Assembly (NCBI GenBank): GCA_036245805.1
Contig: BTRK01000001.1
Location: 8,246,001-8,310,000 of the forward strand
DNA length: 64,000 nt
From: Pristionchus mayeri
Taxonomy: Eukaryota > Nematoda > Chromadorea > Rhabditida > Neodiplogasteridae
Direction: 5' to 3'
A model generated the notes under the pieces. That model made no database searches. It was not told the DNA's origin and saw only the letters and a list, made by a program, of their open reading frames with translations. Below, in pieces: positions 49,669 to 61,177 of the stretch (position 1 is the stretch's first letter; each line of letters starts with the position of its first letter). The position numbers and the translations under genes are program-made.

Positions 49669-50179
49669 AAAAATACAGCCTACTCATTATTGCCTATTGC
49701 AGCGTGAATCCGCGGGGATTAAAATTTCCCCAAACATACTATACATTTAAATTTTTAGACTACCAAATCGCACAAGCCCATCCGAATATTGAAAACTATA
49801 ACGAATTCTCAATATTTGCTACTGCGACGGATTCTATGACAAGTGTATTGCTTCGTTTCTTTAATATTTTAATTTACATCGACAAAATATTTCCATCAAA
49901 ATCCTTGATTTTATCTATCATATACCCTAATCTTGCAGCGCAAAATCACACATATTACAATTCAACTATCACAATCTCTTTTACTCCTCAAATCCACCCG
50001 CCTTCAATACCTCCATGCTCACCGGCTCGTCCACTGTGTTAGAACGTGCTCCTTCCTCCCTTCCAGGAGACTGAATTGATTGGAGTGGAGGGAGCGGTGA
50101 GCGATTGACCACGGAGGGACGGGCAACCTGGGAGGGATGGGGGATGAGTATGGATCGATTATTTAAAGGTCCCCTCCGG

Positions 50180-50700
50180 GGAATAATTTTTTTATACAAA
50201 TACAAATACAAATTTTTATTCCATCCATTCATAGTGCGTATTTGGGGGTACGGGAAGATCCTTTGATGGAGTTGATGGAAGTTACGTCGCCCTTGGCGAT
50301 TTGTTGTGTTGGGGGTCGAGGCAGTAGGGGTGGTATAAGATACTAGATAGGGGTGAGGGAAAGTATATGGGCACGGAATAGTCAGTTCAAAAGATGCTCC
50401 GCTAATACGTTGTTTAGTGTACTATCGTCCCAGAGCCGAAACAAAATATTACCTGTCTCTTTACATTGATCTATCCTAAAGTGTCCATTTTCTCTCTGTA
50501 TTGAGCGCAATATTAATCGATTAAGCAAAAATGGGGATTCACAATCCTTTGCATATGTTTTGTAAATAGAGAAATATAAGATGGTAGCAATAGTAAGGAG
50601 AACGGATTGGTTTCTTACAATAATTATATGTTTGCTGCTAACATAATTAGACCATTCACTATTTACTAAATATTCATATCATATGTACACGTGGGCCGTG
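50180..50700 (-). mobile_element. Probable LINE 3' end
   Basis: On the minus strand the sequence ends ggatggaataaaaatttgta followed by repeated ttgta units. This is the same style of short-repeat tail as the LINE at 36540. The 500 bp upstream of it is AT-rich and degenerate; a coding match to reverse transcriptase is not clear. The call rests mainly on the tail. Confidence 0.35.
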
Positions 50701-50712
50701 TTCTATTTTTTT

Positions 50713-51306
50713 GAACAACAGAAGAATCGGACTTTTGAATCAATTTGATTCAAAAGACTAGGACTTTTGAATCAATTTGATTCAAAAGACTAGGACTTTT
50801 GAATCAATTTGATTCAAAAGACTAGGACTTTTGAATAAATGTTGTTCAGAAGAATCTGGCTTTTTAATCATTTTGATTCAGAAGAATCGGACTTTTGAAC
50901 CATTTTGATTCAGAAGAATCGGATTTTTGAATCGATGTTGTTCAGAAGAATCAGACTTTTGAATAATTTTGATTCAGAAGAATCGGACTTTTGAATCAAT
51001 GTGATTCAAAAGACTGACTTTTGAATCATGTTGATTCAAAAGACTCTGACTTTTGAATCATGTTGATTCAGAAGAATCGGACTTTTGAATCAATGTTGTT
51101 CAGAAGAATCGGACTTTTGAATAATTTTGATTCAGAAGAATCGGACTTTTGAATCAATGTTGTTCAGAAGAATCTGGCTTTTGAATCATTTTGATTCAGA
51201 AGAATCGGACTTTTGAATTAATGTTGTTCAGAAGAATCTGGCTTTTGAATCATTTTGATTCAGAAGAATCGGACTTTTGAATCAATGTTGTCAGAAGAAT
51301 CGGACT
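50713..51306. repeat. 34-35-bp satellite of palindromic units
   Basis: About 17 units of the type gaatcggacttttgaatca followed by a variable linker (atttgattcaaaagac or atgttgttcagaa). Each unit can pair with itself (cttttgaatca / tgattcaaaag). The first three units are identical. Later units alternate between ttgattcaga and gttgttcaga linkers, giving a dimer of about 68 bp as a higher-order unit. Confidence 0.85.
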
Positions 51307-51814
51307 CTTTCGCAGCATCTCTACCTCAAACGACAACTAAAGGCACATGTCGCTTAATAATAAAAACATAATTAAAAACTCTATCAACTCACCTGAAGTA
51401 TGATTAGATGCCGCACTAGCGCTTTGCCATGTGCCAGAGTTTTTGCGGCCAATATAAGACTAGTGCACTGAGCGTGATCGTGAAAAACCCTGGGTGTGCA
51501 AGTGTGCTTGACGTAGAGGTCAGTTCTAAATTCTGGTCACCGTATCCTAATTTCAAATTCGAGATAAGGATATTTCAACGATTATGCTTTCTCCTCGTTC
51601 TGGTTGCAATATCGCTACCGCATTTTCAACCATATTGAGCAGAATGCAGAGGCCATGGCATCGTATCTCGAACTCTAGTTGGCGATTATTCGACGTACCG
51701 ATGATGTGGCAATAGATTGGCAGAAAAACTATGATGAAGTCATTGAGTTTCAGATTCCGCATGCTGAAGAGTGTCAGAAGTCGATTCAACATTATCGACT
51801 CAGATAGTCTCTCA
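51307..51814. other. No gene recognised
   Basis: Frames at 51429-51638 and 51553-51792 lack splice support. 51796-51814 is an isolated E2 terminus (gactcagatagtctctcata). Confidence 0.4.
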
Positions 51815-52145
51815 TAATGTCGCTTCGTAAGAATCAGTGCGCGTACTCTTGATCAGGAGAAAAATATTATCCTTTACGTAGCGTATCTCTCCTCCTAACA
51901 CATGCACTCCAATTGTACGCTTAAAATCGAGTTTCGCGTAACCTCGGCCATCCGCGCCTTCTGCCTCCCCGGCAGGCGGACTCCGAACGAAAAGCCTGAT
52001 CATTTTAGCAGAAAATTTATTTGTAAATCCCACATTCGGCAAATTAATTCAAGTAATAGTGCGTGAACTAAACTACAAAAATTTGGAAGAAATTTTTAAC
52101 ACCCGCTATTCACTGGTTTCATCAGATATTCAAAAACTGTCGCAT
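51815..52145 (-). repeat. R repeat fragment, contiguous copy
   Basis: A close match to 15825-16185, including ggcggactccgaac and acccgctattcactggtttc. It runs without a break through the segment missing from the right arm of the giant palindrome. Confidence 0.7.
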
Positions 52146-52424
52146 CCCTCACCTTCGATCAGCGCGTGCCTCCTTCGCGCAAAAATAAAAATCTTTAAAA
52201 AAACGCTGGGTTTTTCTTTCACTAATCAGAGAGGTGCAAGCACAATATATAAACGTTTCATCGCACTCACCTCGCTCTGCTCACCGTTTCATTATTCTAC
52301 TGAACGAGCTCATAGCATAAGATATTTATGTTTTTAAATTTGCATATTTGTAAAGTTCTACAAAGATATGCTATGTGTTTCACCGTTATTATAAAGCCAA
52401 TTTGTCCTCTTCTCACCGCTCCAC

Positions 52425-52505
52425 TCCAGCAGTTCTCTCGAAATGGGATTGAACGAGCGCCGCGACGAACAAAATATTTTTTTTTTCTTTCTGACACGCT
52501 GTGAG
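52425..52505. mobile_element. E3 terminal fragment
   Basis: gcgccgcgacgaacaaaata followed by gacacgctgtg matches the right end of E3. The rest of the element is missing. Confidence 0.6.
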
Positions 52506-53260
52506 CAGTGCTTCCAACTCATCTTGATTATTACTAACTTGAGATAAGCCCATTTGTAGGAAATTTATCACACCTGCTACTCACCTTAAAAAAGTATTTA
52601 GATACGCCATTGCATCGAGCAGAATATGTAAAAATATCATAACCCTCTCTTTAATCAACCCTCTTGTTATCGAACCTATTTCTCCACGACCAGCTCTGAG
52701 TGTACGTTAAAATATATTTCAACAATAACAATGGATGGGATAAAGACCTGCATTTGAAGTAGTCCTCCTGCCACCGAACACCTGACACGAGCCGGTTAGG
52801 AACTCATAACGCACACTTGAGCGGGGCTTTTCTTGACGATGGGTCACTCGAGACTATGGGAATCCGTCCGTGATCCTCTTCTTGAAGTGTACCAAGTAGG
52901 AGATACCATCCCGGTTGCCCAAGCTGACGAGAGAGAATTCCCCAATCTAGATCGACAAAGAGCGGGGTCAGGGACGACCGCCCGTCACGAGCGCTAGAAT
53001 GGAGAATTGAGAATGGAGAATGGTTTGGAGGAAACGTAATTAAATATTGAGAAGGATCATGCGTATGGAGCCTTCTTATAAACCCCATTGTGGAGATATT
53101 TGATTTCCAAGCCGTCTACCTACACGATTGTCCCCCACCTAAATCATAGATCTATCAGTGATGGCGCACCAAAGCCACGGGATTATCTTGCGATTGCAAA
53201 GCGATGGTGAAGTGAAGTAAGTTGCAATATTTGTTGTTTTTAAAATTAAATTGTGGTATT
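52506..53260. other. No gene recognised
   Basis: The minus frame at 52804-53088 has no splice sites or family motif. No repeat seen elsewhere in the window matches it. Confidence 0.35.
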
Positions 53261-53264
53261 TATT

Positions 53265-53530
53265 ACTACTACTCTTCATTTTGGGTACTCTAGTAGAGGT
53301 GTAGCATCGAAACAGCGGGCAACATTCCCATCAATATCTGCCTCTCCCCATGCCTTATTCACTTTATTTTCCCCTATAAGTGCATTGAATCTTCTTTCAA
53401 TCACTTGCTCCCTCCTCCCCCTCCATCTTCTTCCATGGCTGCAGGAGTAGAAGAGAGTCATGAAGAGAGGTTATAGCTGCTGAGAAAGAGAGATAAACTA
53501 CAAGGTAAAGAGATATTTATATAGTTAAAG
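53265..53530 (-). repeat. R repeat block
   Basis: agaggtgtagcatcgaaaca corresponds to agaggagtagcaccgaaagg at 56498 and to 5355. The minus frame reads CFDATPLLEYPK. Confidence 0.55.
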
Positions 53531-53647
53531 GACAGAATGTTATTTTTTTTCACAAATCCCCATACCGAGATCGACGGTGGCCTGCACTCTCACTCTCACA
53601 GACTAGGTGCGGCGTAAAAGTACCTACCCGATTATCGTTAGTCATGT

Positions 53648-54978
53648 TTTGTTCATATCACGGATCTCCGCTAAAAATGCAGAAACATGAGACCCTTTTG
53701 CTACAGAAAAAAAAATTTTGATCGCGGATTTCGGTGAAGATGTTGCGATTAGGTAACGTGAGGACGATGACAACGCCAATCCGCTTCGTTTGTCGAAATT
53801 GTTTACGGGCAGTAGTGACCTACAGCTCAAAATGGCCGTATTTCGGTCAATGTTTGACCTACAGCGAGCGAATTTTTTCCAATCTGTGCGTAATGAAATT
53901 GTCTATAAGCTGGTGCGCTTAGAACACGATGAACAGTGCCATCTTCATACAGTAATCATGAAAAAACACTTTAAATTTTAATGTACACAAAACTTTTCTC
54001 TTTACAACACGATTTTTATTGCAGATTCGGATTCCCTATACTCGATTTGAGGTACCTGCATTTTTCATTTGTCTTGGATCCTGCTTCTACATACCGCTAC
54101 TCAGTGGACAGAACCCGGACTTAGTTAATTTTTTGACAAAAATACATTTCGATGTGTCTCTCTCCTCTGAGTTATGCTAATCAGTAAAGTAAGACCAGTT
54201 TTGGGAAGCTAACGAAGAGGTCTACTAATATGCTCAGTGGTCCAACACTTAAAAGTGGACCGTTTTTGAATTATTTAGTGAATTTCAATTGATTGTCATT
54301 TTGCTAGAGAATCGTTGAATGGAATGATCGCATGTTGAAACTTTCCTTTGCTCGTGATAACTCAAAAACGGTACACTTTTAAGTCTTGGACCACTGAGTC
54401 ATATTTGTAGATCTCTTCGTTAGCTCTCCAAAACTGGTCTTACTTTACTGATTAGCATAATTCAGAGGAGAGAGACATACCGAAATGTATTTTTGTCAAA
54501 AAATCAACTGTCGGGGTTCTGCCTACTGAGTAGCGGTATGTAGAAGCAGGATCCAAGACAAATGAAAAATACAGGTACCTCAAATCGAGTATGGGAAATC
54601 CGAATCTGCAATAAAAATCATGTTGTAAAGAGAAAAGTTGTGTGGAAATTAAAAATTAAAGTGTTTTTTCATGATTACTGTATGAAGATGACTCTTTTCA
54701 TCATGTTGTAAGCGAACCATCTTATAGACAATTGCATTACGCACAGATTGGAAAAAAATCGCCCGCTGTAGGTCAAAAATTGACCGAAATACGGCCATTT
54801 TGAGCAGTAGGTCACTACTGCCCGAAAACATGCAAATTTCGACAAACGCAGCGGATTGGCGTTGCCATCGTCCTCACGTTACCTAGTCTCAACATCTTCA
54901 CCGAAATCCGCGATCAAAATTTTTTTCAGTCGTATTGGTTCCTACGATCTTACAGGAGATCTGTGATATAGAAAAAAT
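53648..54978. mobile_element. 1.3-kb palindromic element
   Basis: The arms are nearly continuous around about 54315. catatcacggatctccg at the left end pairs with ggagatctgtgatatag at the right, with matched words such as ctcaaaatggccgtatttcg and aagtaagaccagttttggga. The two small frames (53790-53981 and 54831-54649) are the same arm on opposite strands. Family unknown. Confidence 0.75.
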
Positions 54979-55458
54979 TCAAAACGTCAGCGTCTCAAAT
55001 TGCCCTCCTCAGTCAGTTTCTATCCCGAAATATAAAAGTGTGCGGATTGGACAGATTCATCTACTTGCTCATTCCGTGAAAGATTTCTTCTATAGCTTCT
55101 GACATAGAAGAAAGTGCAAGAAAGTGCTGCGTCGACTGCAGCTGCAGATAATTAGAAAAGTGCTGAATGAATGAAGGACACTCTACTATGTATATATAGT
55201 GCGTGGTTAATTGATATTGTGTACACGAATGTATCAATATTCCAATAATCGTAAACCACCCGGCGGCTCTCAGTTTTATTGGTTCAGCATCAATCAAAAT
55301 ATTGAATTCAACACGATCATCTCCGGACTCTTTTGTCTAAAACAAAAGACAATTACAAGTTAACTTTATGAATTTTAGTCGTATCACAACTATGATACAT
55401 CCACTTGCAATGCTCGAAGAGTAAAGCAATGATTACTGTCCCATGTATATCTTCCTAG

Positions 55459-56165
55459 ACACAGCGTGCTAAACAAACAATTTCCTTTGTTTGGCGCGGC
55501 GCTTGATCGTGAAACATAAAATTTTTAGCGGAAATGAGCGATAGAAGTTTGAACCAAAATATGTGAAATATCCATCATAACATAGTTTAAAAAATTAAAT
55601 ATGTATTTCTAACACATTACAGATCTTAGGATAACAACCAAGGTGCTTATCTATCATTATTGAAAAAGTTTGTTAAATTTAAAATTTGTTACATGCATTT
55701 TTCCTATTTTCGCACACAAATCGAAAAAGTTGAGAACTCCGGGCAATAGGAACTGCCACATATGTAGAACATTTGTATATCTACGTGACGAGCTCTAAAA
55801 GTTGTAGCTATTAGAATTTTTCGAAAATGTTGAAATACTTTCAGAAACTTACGATTTAAGCCTTATTTTCAGAATTTCTCGAAATATTTCACCATTTCCG
55901 AAAATTTCTAATTGCTACAACTTGTAGAGCTCGTAACGTAGATGTAAAAAGGTTCTACATATGTGGCAGTTCATATTGCTGAGAGTTCTTAACTTTTTCG
56001 ATTTGTGCGCGAAAATAGGAAAAATGGATGTAACAAATTTTAAATTTAACAAACGTTTTCAATAATGATAGATAAGCACCTTGTTGTTATACTAAGATCT
56101 GTAATGTGTTAGAAATACATCTTTTTTTTAAAACTATGTTATGATATATCTTTCATATATTTTGT
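55459..56165. mobile_element. E3 fold-back element, copy 2
   Basis: The left end cacagcgtgctaaacaaac is intact. The arms mirror around about 55865, and the right arm stops about 90 bp short of the expected terminus, running into gtttaaaaaaataaataaat. It differs from copy 1 by many substitutions, so the two are not recent duplicates. Confidence 0.75.
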
Positions 56166-56289
56166 TTAAAAAAATAAATAAATGATTGGGTAAGATTACA
56201 GCATGCGTTTCTCCAACCTGCTCCCGTATTCAATTTTAATCCTATCCATTTCTATCCGGCCACAACAGGCGAATCCTCGAATCTTACCT

Positions 56290-56720
56290 AGCCAGTCTCT
56301 TAATCCATTTGATTGACGCTCGATATCATCAGCTAGCTCGCCGCATCCACACAATCAGCAGGCGGAGATCCGGAGCGGAAACGATGACCGCAAATTTATA
56401 TTTACCATGTTTCAAGTTTCAAACTTCAATATTGTTTTTTTTTGGATCGACTGTTCTCCGTAATGCGATTGCTCATACTTTTTGGATAATTTAGTAGAGG
56501 AGTAGCACCGAAAGGGAGGTAACTTTTACATCAATATATGTTTCTCTCTCTATTTGCCTTCTTTTTTTTCTTTTTATATCCAAGAAGTATAATAACTCAT
56601 GCAATGGTTATACTCCCTCGCCTGCTGAATCATTATTCCCCTCCTCCTCACTTGATGGGGTAACGAAACACTTGCTGCTCTGACTAAAACTGAGAAAAAG
56701 TTGGACGAATCAATTGAGAA
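56290..56720 (-). repeat. R repeat blocks
   Basis: caggcggagatccggagcgg and ttagtagaggagtagcaccg match R blocks. The minus frame includes FGATPLLNYPKSMSN, comparable with FFGATLLLNFAKRMSN at 5300-5390. Confidence 0.55.
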
Positions 56721-57121
56721 CGCTGTGCAGAGGTCTCCAGATACAACCCATAATATTCCTTTCATCGTGCTCTCATTCATTGCTCAGAGAAACGATTTTT
56801 ATCAGCCGTTGAGTAAAGAAATAGAAAGAACGATATTGCATTTAATTCTAATTCTTTCATGTCTTTCCAAGTCATTTAATTCCATTGATATCCTTTATAT
56901 TTTCCCATACTTATTTTTCTAAACTGTCATGACAAACACTTGATATTAGTAAAAGCAATACATAGGAAAAACACAATAACAATAATGATACCCTTATAAT
57001 AACTCACCACAAACTTATCCTCCAGCATCTTAAATTTTTTTCGTATGCTCAGAAAAAACGAAGAGTTGAGTCGTGCTGAAAAGAAACGAAAACTGAGTTC
57101 TTTGTAAATGTACCCGTGCCC

Positions 57122-57360
57122 TTATCGACGAAAGGCAGACTCCACACAGTCATAGCAATGCTGGTGCGCCAAATCAACTGGTCGATTCTCGCTATATTCA
57201 TTACAAAAGAAGTTGAATTCACTACTCTATTATATAAATTATTGATCCATCCAATTATTACATCTAAATGTACCTCTATTCTGTACGCCTCCCTGTCAGC
57301 CATCGCATGCTTGGCGATCGATTCCGCTTCTGCCGTGCGACGAGCGAGTGAGTCCATTTC
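57122..57360 (-). pseudogene. Possible two-exon coding remnant
   Basis: The minus-strand segment 57360-57274 follows the acceptor gctgttcacag and precedes the donor gtacat. It encodes 29 helix-prone residues (SLARRTAEAESIAKHAMADR), probably a coiled coil. A second candidate, 57187-57122, contains PVDLAHQHCYDCVES and ends in TAA. Phases match (0). R-type DNA at 7500-7560 encodes a related VDL..Q.CYD pattern, so this may be the best-preserved piece of the R source gene. Function unknown. Confidence 0.35.
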
Positions 57361-57560
57361 CTGTGAACAGCAGATATCAAAGATCATTTTATAATAATAT
57401 GTATTTAATTTTTAAAAAAAAACAAAGATCACTCGGTATACACACATTTTTTTATATTTCCAACGTTCATTTCACTATGGATCAACTGTCAGTTTTTATT
57501 GTTGACGTGTGAGTAAAGTGAGTGTGTGGCGCGAATCATCCAGGAAGGTGGTCGCTCTCA

Positions 57561-58506
57561 TAACACGCGTGTCGCCTAAGAATCCAATAAACTTGATCAC
57601 AACCGAAAAATCGAAATTGAGCAAAATACGTTTTTTGGTAGTCCATAGGGTCCCTAACAAGATACCATCGAGCTTTTCTCCATACCATTAATTTCTGACT
57701 TTAATTAGGGCGTTAAAGTTTGTGTGGCCCAAAAAAATACGAATTTTTGTGGATCACAGCTCTTTTCAAATTCAATATGGTGACAAATTGAATACAACGA
57801 TTTGTTTCCAGCATCCATAAGAGTGACCCTATTCCATTGGGTTGTCATTAATTTTTTGTATGGTCTGGTGAGATGCGCTCTCGAGATACGCCATCATAAG
57901 CATTTCCAGACCTCTGATCGATTTCATTGATCGATTTCAGGTATGTTTCATAAACACTTTGAAGATCAACCAATTTCATTAATGTTCAGAGGTGAAAATG
58001 GGATATGTTTCAGTCGAAATGAGAGGAAGAACAATGAATTTCGTCTCGAAATGAGAGGTCTGGAAATGCTTATGATGGCGTATCTCGAGAGCGCACCTCA
58101 CCAGACCATACTTTAGGCATATCATTCGATTCGTCTTCACGAGATCTATATGGTGAGCTTAAAAAATTCTCTGGCTTCGATTTGTGGTGAAAATGATTAA
58201 TTTTAATCGATTTTTTCAACCCAATGGAATAGGGTCACTCTTATGGATGCTGGGAACAAATCGTTGTATTCAGTTTGTCACCATATTGAATTTGAAAGGA
58301 GCTGTTATCCTCAAAAAATCGTATTTTTTGAGCCGCATAAACTTTAACGCCCTAAATAAGGTCAGAAATTAGTGATATGCAAAAAAGCTCGACTCTCTCT
58401 TGTAGGGGACCCTATTAGCTTTCGAAAAATGTATATAAACCGATGGATCAAAAATTGTGATCAAGACCTCCCGATTTTATTCGATTCTTACGCGACACTC
58501 GTGATA
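57561..58506. mobile_element. E4-related fold-back with inner hairpin
   Basis: Ends taacacgcgtgtcgcctaag / the complement of ttatcacgagtgtcgcgtaa. Outer arms are about 330 bp. Inside, tatggtctggtgagatgcgc (57860) pairs with its complement ending at 58112, forming a second stem around aatgagaggaagaac. The terminal word cctaagaatc is shared with E4. Confidence 0.7.
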
Positions 58507-58578
58507 ATCGCATCCATCTTGCGCTTATTGTGCGGTAATTAAATACGACTTAATTATTGCTGATCTTGGGTGATAATA

Positions 58579-59869
58579 TATAAGAGAAACTATCTGAGTG
58601 AGTGAACATATTTGTGAAGACCTTTGGCAAAGTAAGAAAAATGGAATTTGCCCTAAATGTGTATACGTGTAGTACTCGGTGGGCATACCTCAGGCATAGC
58701 TTATTTAGTGTTCTAGAAGTGCGCGACACTTTAGTCCAAAAATGTCAAATTTTCGAATTTTGCCATTTCGGAATGACTGATACCTCAAAACATGCGCACT
58801 ATTAAGGTGAGTGTATGTGCCAAGTTTCACAAGAAACCGATTTAACCTCTTCGAGAAAAATCGAAAATTCGTCATATTTTGCCAAAAAATCGTCAAAATT
58901 AGGTAATAATTCTTTCAGATGGTTGGGTATTAACACATTTTATTTATGAATCGTATAGATTCGACTGATTTAGCTAATATGAAAAAAAACAAGGGAAATT
59001 AAAAATAGACTTTGCTAGAATTTCGTGAATAAGCTCGACCAACTTGGAATAAAGTCAGTTTGTGATGAAGAAAGTGGCCTACCGTACCCCGCAACAGAAT
59101 CAGAGGGACAATGTTCTAGAGTTAGCCTACACACAGTAGTCGATGAGGGAAATCTCTCAGCATCAATATAATTTCGATATCCATCCGCGCGCGCCAGAGC
59201 GCTGATGTTGAATATCTACCGTAATCTTTCCATAATTTATAACTTCAGCGCTCTGGCGCGCGCGGATGGATATCGAAATTATATTGATGCTGAGAGATCT
59301 CCCTCATCGACTACTGTGTGTAGGCTAACTCTAGAACATTGTCCCACTGATTCTGTTGCGGGGTACGGTAGGCCACTTTCTTCATCGCGAACTGACTTTA
59401 TTCCAAGTTGGTCGAGCTTATTCACAAAATTCTCGCAGTCTATTTTTAATTCCCTTGTTTTCTCTTATTAGCTAATGAACAGTCGAAGCTATACGATTCA
59501 TAAATAAAAAGTGTTGATACCCTACCATCTGAAAGAATTATTACCTTATTTTGACGATTTTTTTGGCAAAATATGACGAATGTTCGATTTTTCACGAAGA
59601 GTTTAAATCGGTTTCTTGTGAAACTTGGCACATACACTCACCTTAATAGTGCGCATGTTTTGAGGTATCAGTCAGTCCGAAATGGCAAAATTAGAAACTT
59701 GACAATTTTGGACTAAAGTGTCGCGCACTTCTTAGCGTGCCATCTAGAACACTAAATAAGCTATGCCTGAGGTATGCTCACCGAGTACTACACGTATACA
59801 CATTTAGGGAAAATTCCATTTTTCCTACTTTGCCACGAATAAATTCATCTACTCAGATAGTCTCTCATA
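58579..59869. mobile_element. E2 double-hairpin element, copy 2
   Basis: Ends tataagagaaactatctgag / ctcagatagtctctcata. The core pairs ccgcgcgcgccagagcgctg (about 59185) with its complement (about 59250). It is better preserved than copy 1 at 24545. The conserved GC-rich core within AT-rich arms is notable. Confidence 0.8.
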
Positions 59870-61177
59870 AACAACAACTGAAATATGATGCTTGGGATAA
59901 CGGGCGCTTAGTCAATAGAGGTGAATAAAACTCAAGCTTAGATTTTGCTTGCAGCTCATCATGTTGATGGCCTGTCTCCTGCTCGTGATACAATAATACT
60001 GTATGAGAGAAACTACAGGTAGGATTCCGTTTAATGACAATACTATCGAATTTTCCCTGATTACAATTAAAAATATATTTGGAAATTGCCCACGCATAGT
60101 GTTGGAAAATATAATATCAAACTAACCAACAATCAACGGAGCACGTGAAACTGAACACGTATGATATATGATCTTTCATCTTTTTCTTTGAATGTTACAC
60201 GTTAATAGGGAGTGCAGCTTTGAAAAAATCGAGAACCAAACTGACCCGCAGTATTGAAGCGCCGCGTCTGCTAGATGATCAGAGCTGCACTAGAGCGCCA
60301 ATCGTACGCCATTCGTTTGTGGAACACAAACATATTTCAAAAATTGCCGCAACTTTTGTTGAATACATCCCTCACGATACCTTCTTATGATAATTTCAAA
60401 TAGACGCTGGCCACGCTTGATTGTCTTTATCCACATGTGTATCATGATTATAATTTTGACAGGATCGAGAAGGCGATCGTAGTTTACCTTCTTCGATGCG
60501 AGATGAGATTCCGGAAAGGTCAAAGTGGTGGCGCCCTAAAAAGTGATTGAAATGAATACTGAGGAGTGAAGATGTGAGGAAATCAGTGATTTTACGAACA
60601 TGAAAATTGGAGGGAGGAGAAAGCAGAGCTTTTTATTGTTTTAACGGTTTGTATGGTGCAAAAATTACGGTGAATTCGATCAATCGTTTGATGTTCAGTC
60701 TATAAAACTAAGGGATGCGCCTCCGTCACGACATTAACTACGGGAAGAATGAAAATAAATGGCGAGTCTCTGTGTTTGATCTTCTTTTGTTCTGGACAGA
60801 GAAGAAGAGAAGGAATTTTTGGACGCTTTTGTAATTCTGCGCTGAAAATGGATTGCAAAAAGCTACTTCGCAGCTTCAATTTATGTATTAGTATCCTTTG
60901 AAATTGAGAATCAATGTATCGATTTCTGAGTGAAAATTGTACACTTAAAAAAAAGCTATGAGTAGATTCAGAACACCCCTTCCGTTATGAAGATGGTATT
61001 TCGACTAATCTGCCTTAAAAACATATCGAACGACGAAACAGATCGAATTCTGCAGCCCGAGTCGATTCTTTGTCGCAAATATCTGTTGAATAGTGAATCG
61101 ACGATTGCGAGAACGGTAATGAAAGAAAGGTGCAGCTTGAATGCTGCAGGTACGAATTCGCATGATCAAAAAAGTAG
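59870..61177. other. No gene established
   Basis: One weak exon candidate lies on the minus strand near 60535-60490 (acceptor tttttag, ATTLTFPESHLASKK, donor gtaaac), but no partner exon was found. The plus frame at 60987-61211 runs into the palindrome at 61178. Confidence 0.35.

Larger units (their letters stand above)
42080..50127 (-). pseudogene. rgl-1: RGL/RalGDS-type exchange factor, C-terminal copy C
   Basis: Minus-strand exons: 50127-50023, 49469-49010 (split by an insertion at 49074-49426), 43959-43844 (MSSAAHPTNGAAGAAGGGGG), 43211-43133 (RVGLDDDLLVTRGITDSGG, YKCIK), a tentative 43080-43051 (NDDPLKQVLM), 42523-42425 (CLEKHLMMGEEP, YCLMQLLPGG) and 42198-42080 (ELQLPDKCNPFYAM, stop TAG at 42080-42082). 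The last four form a Ras-association domain, which binds GTP-Ras. Phase joins 43959 to 43211 and 42523 to 42198 exactly. Only the join from 43051 to 42523 does not fit. Lesions: in-frame TAA at 50039-50041 and a 353-bp insertion in exon 49469. Introns are swollen by E1, E3, E4/E5 and another palindrome. From 43844 down to 42080 the reading frame looks intact, so this could be the true 3' end of the gene. Confidence 0.75.

Noticed and set aside
50713..51306. Regular repeat array resembling a CRISPR
   Set aside because: There are no unique spacers; units abut directly and the host is a eukaryote.
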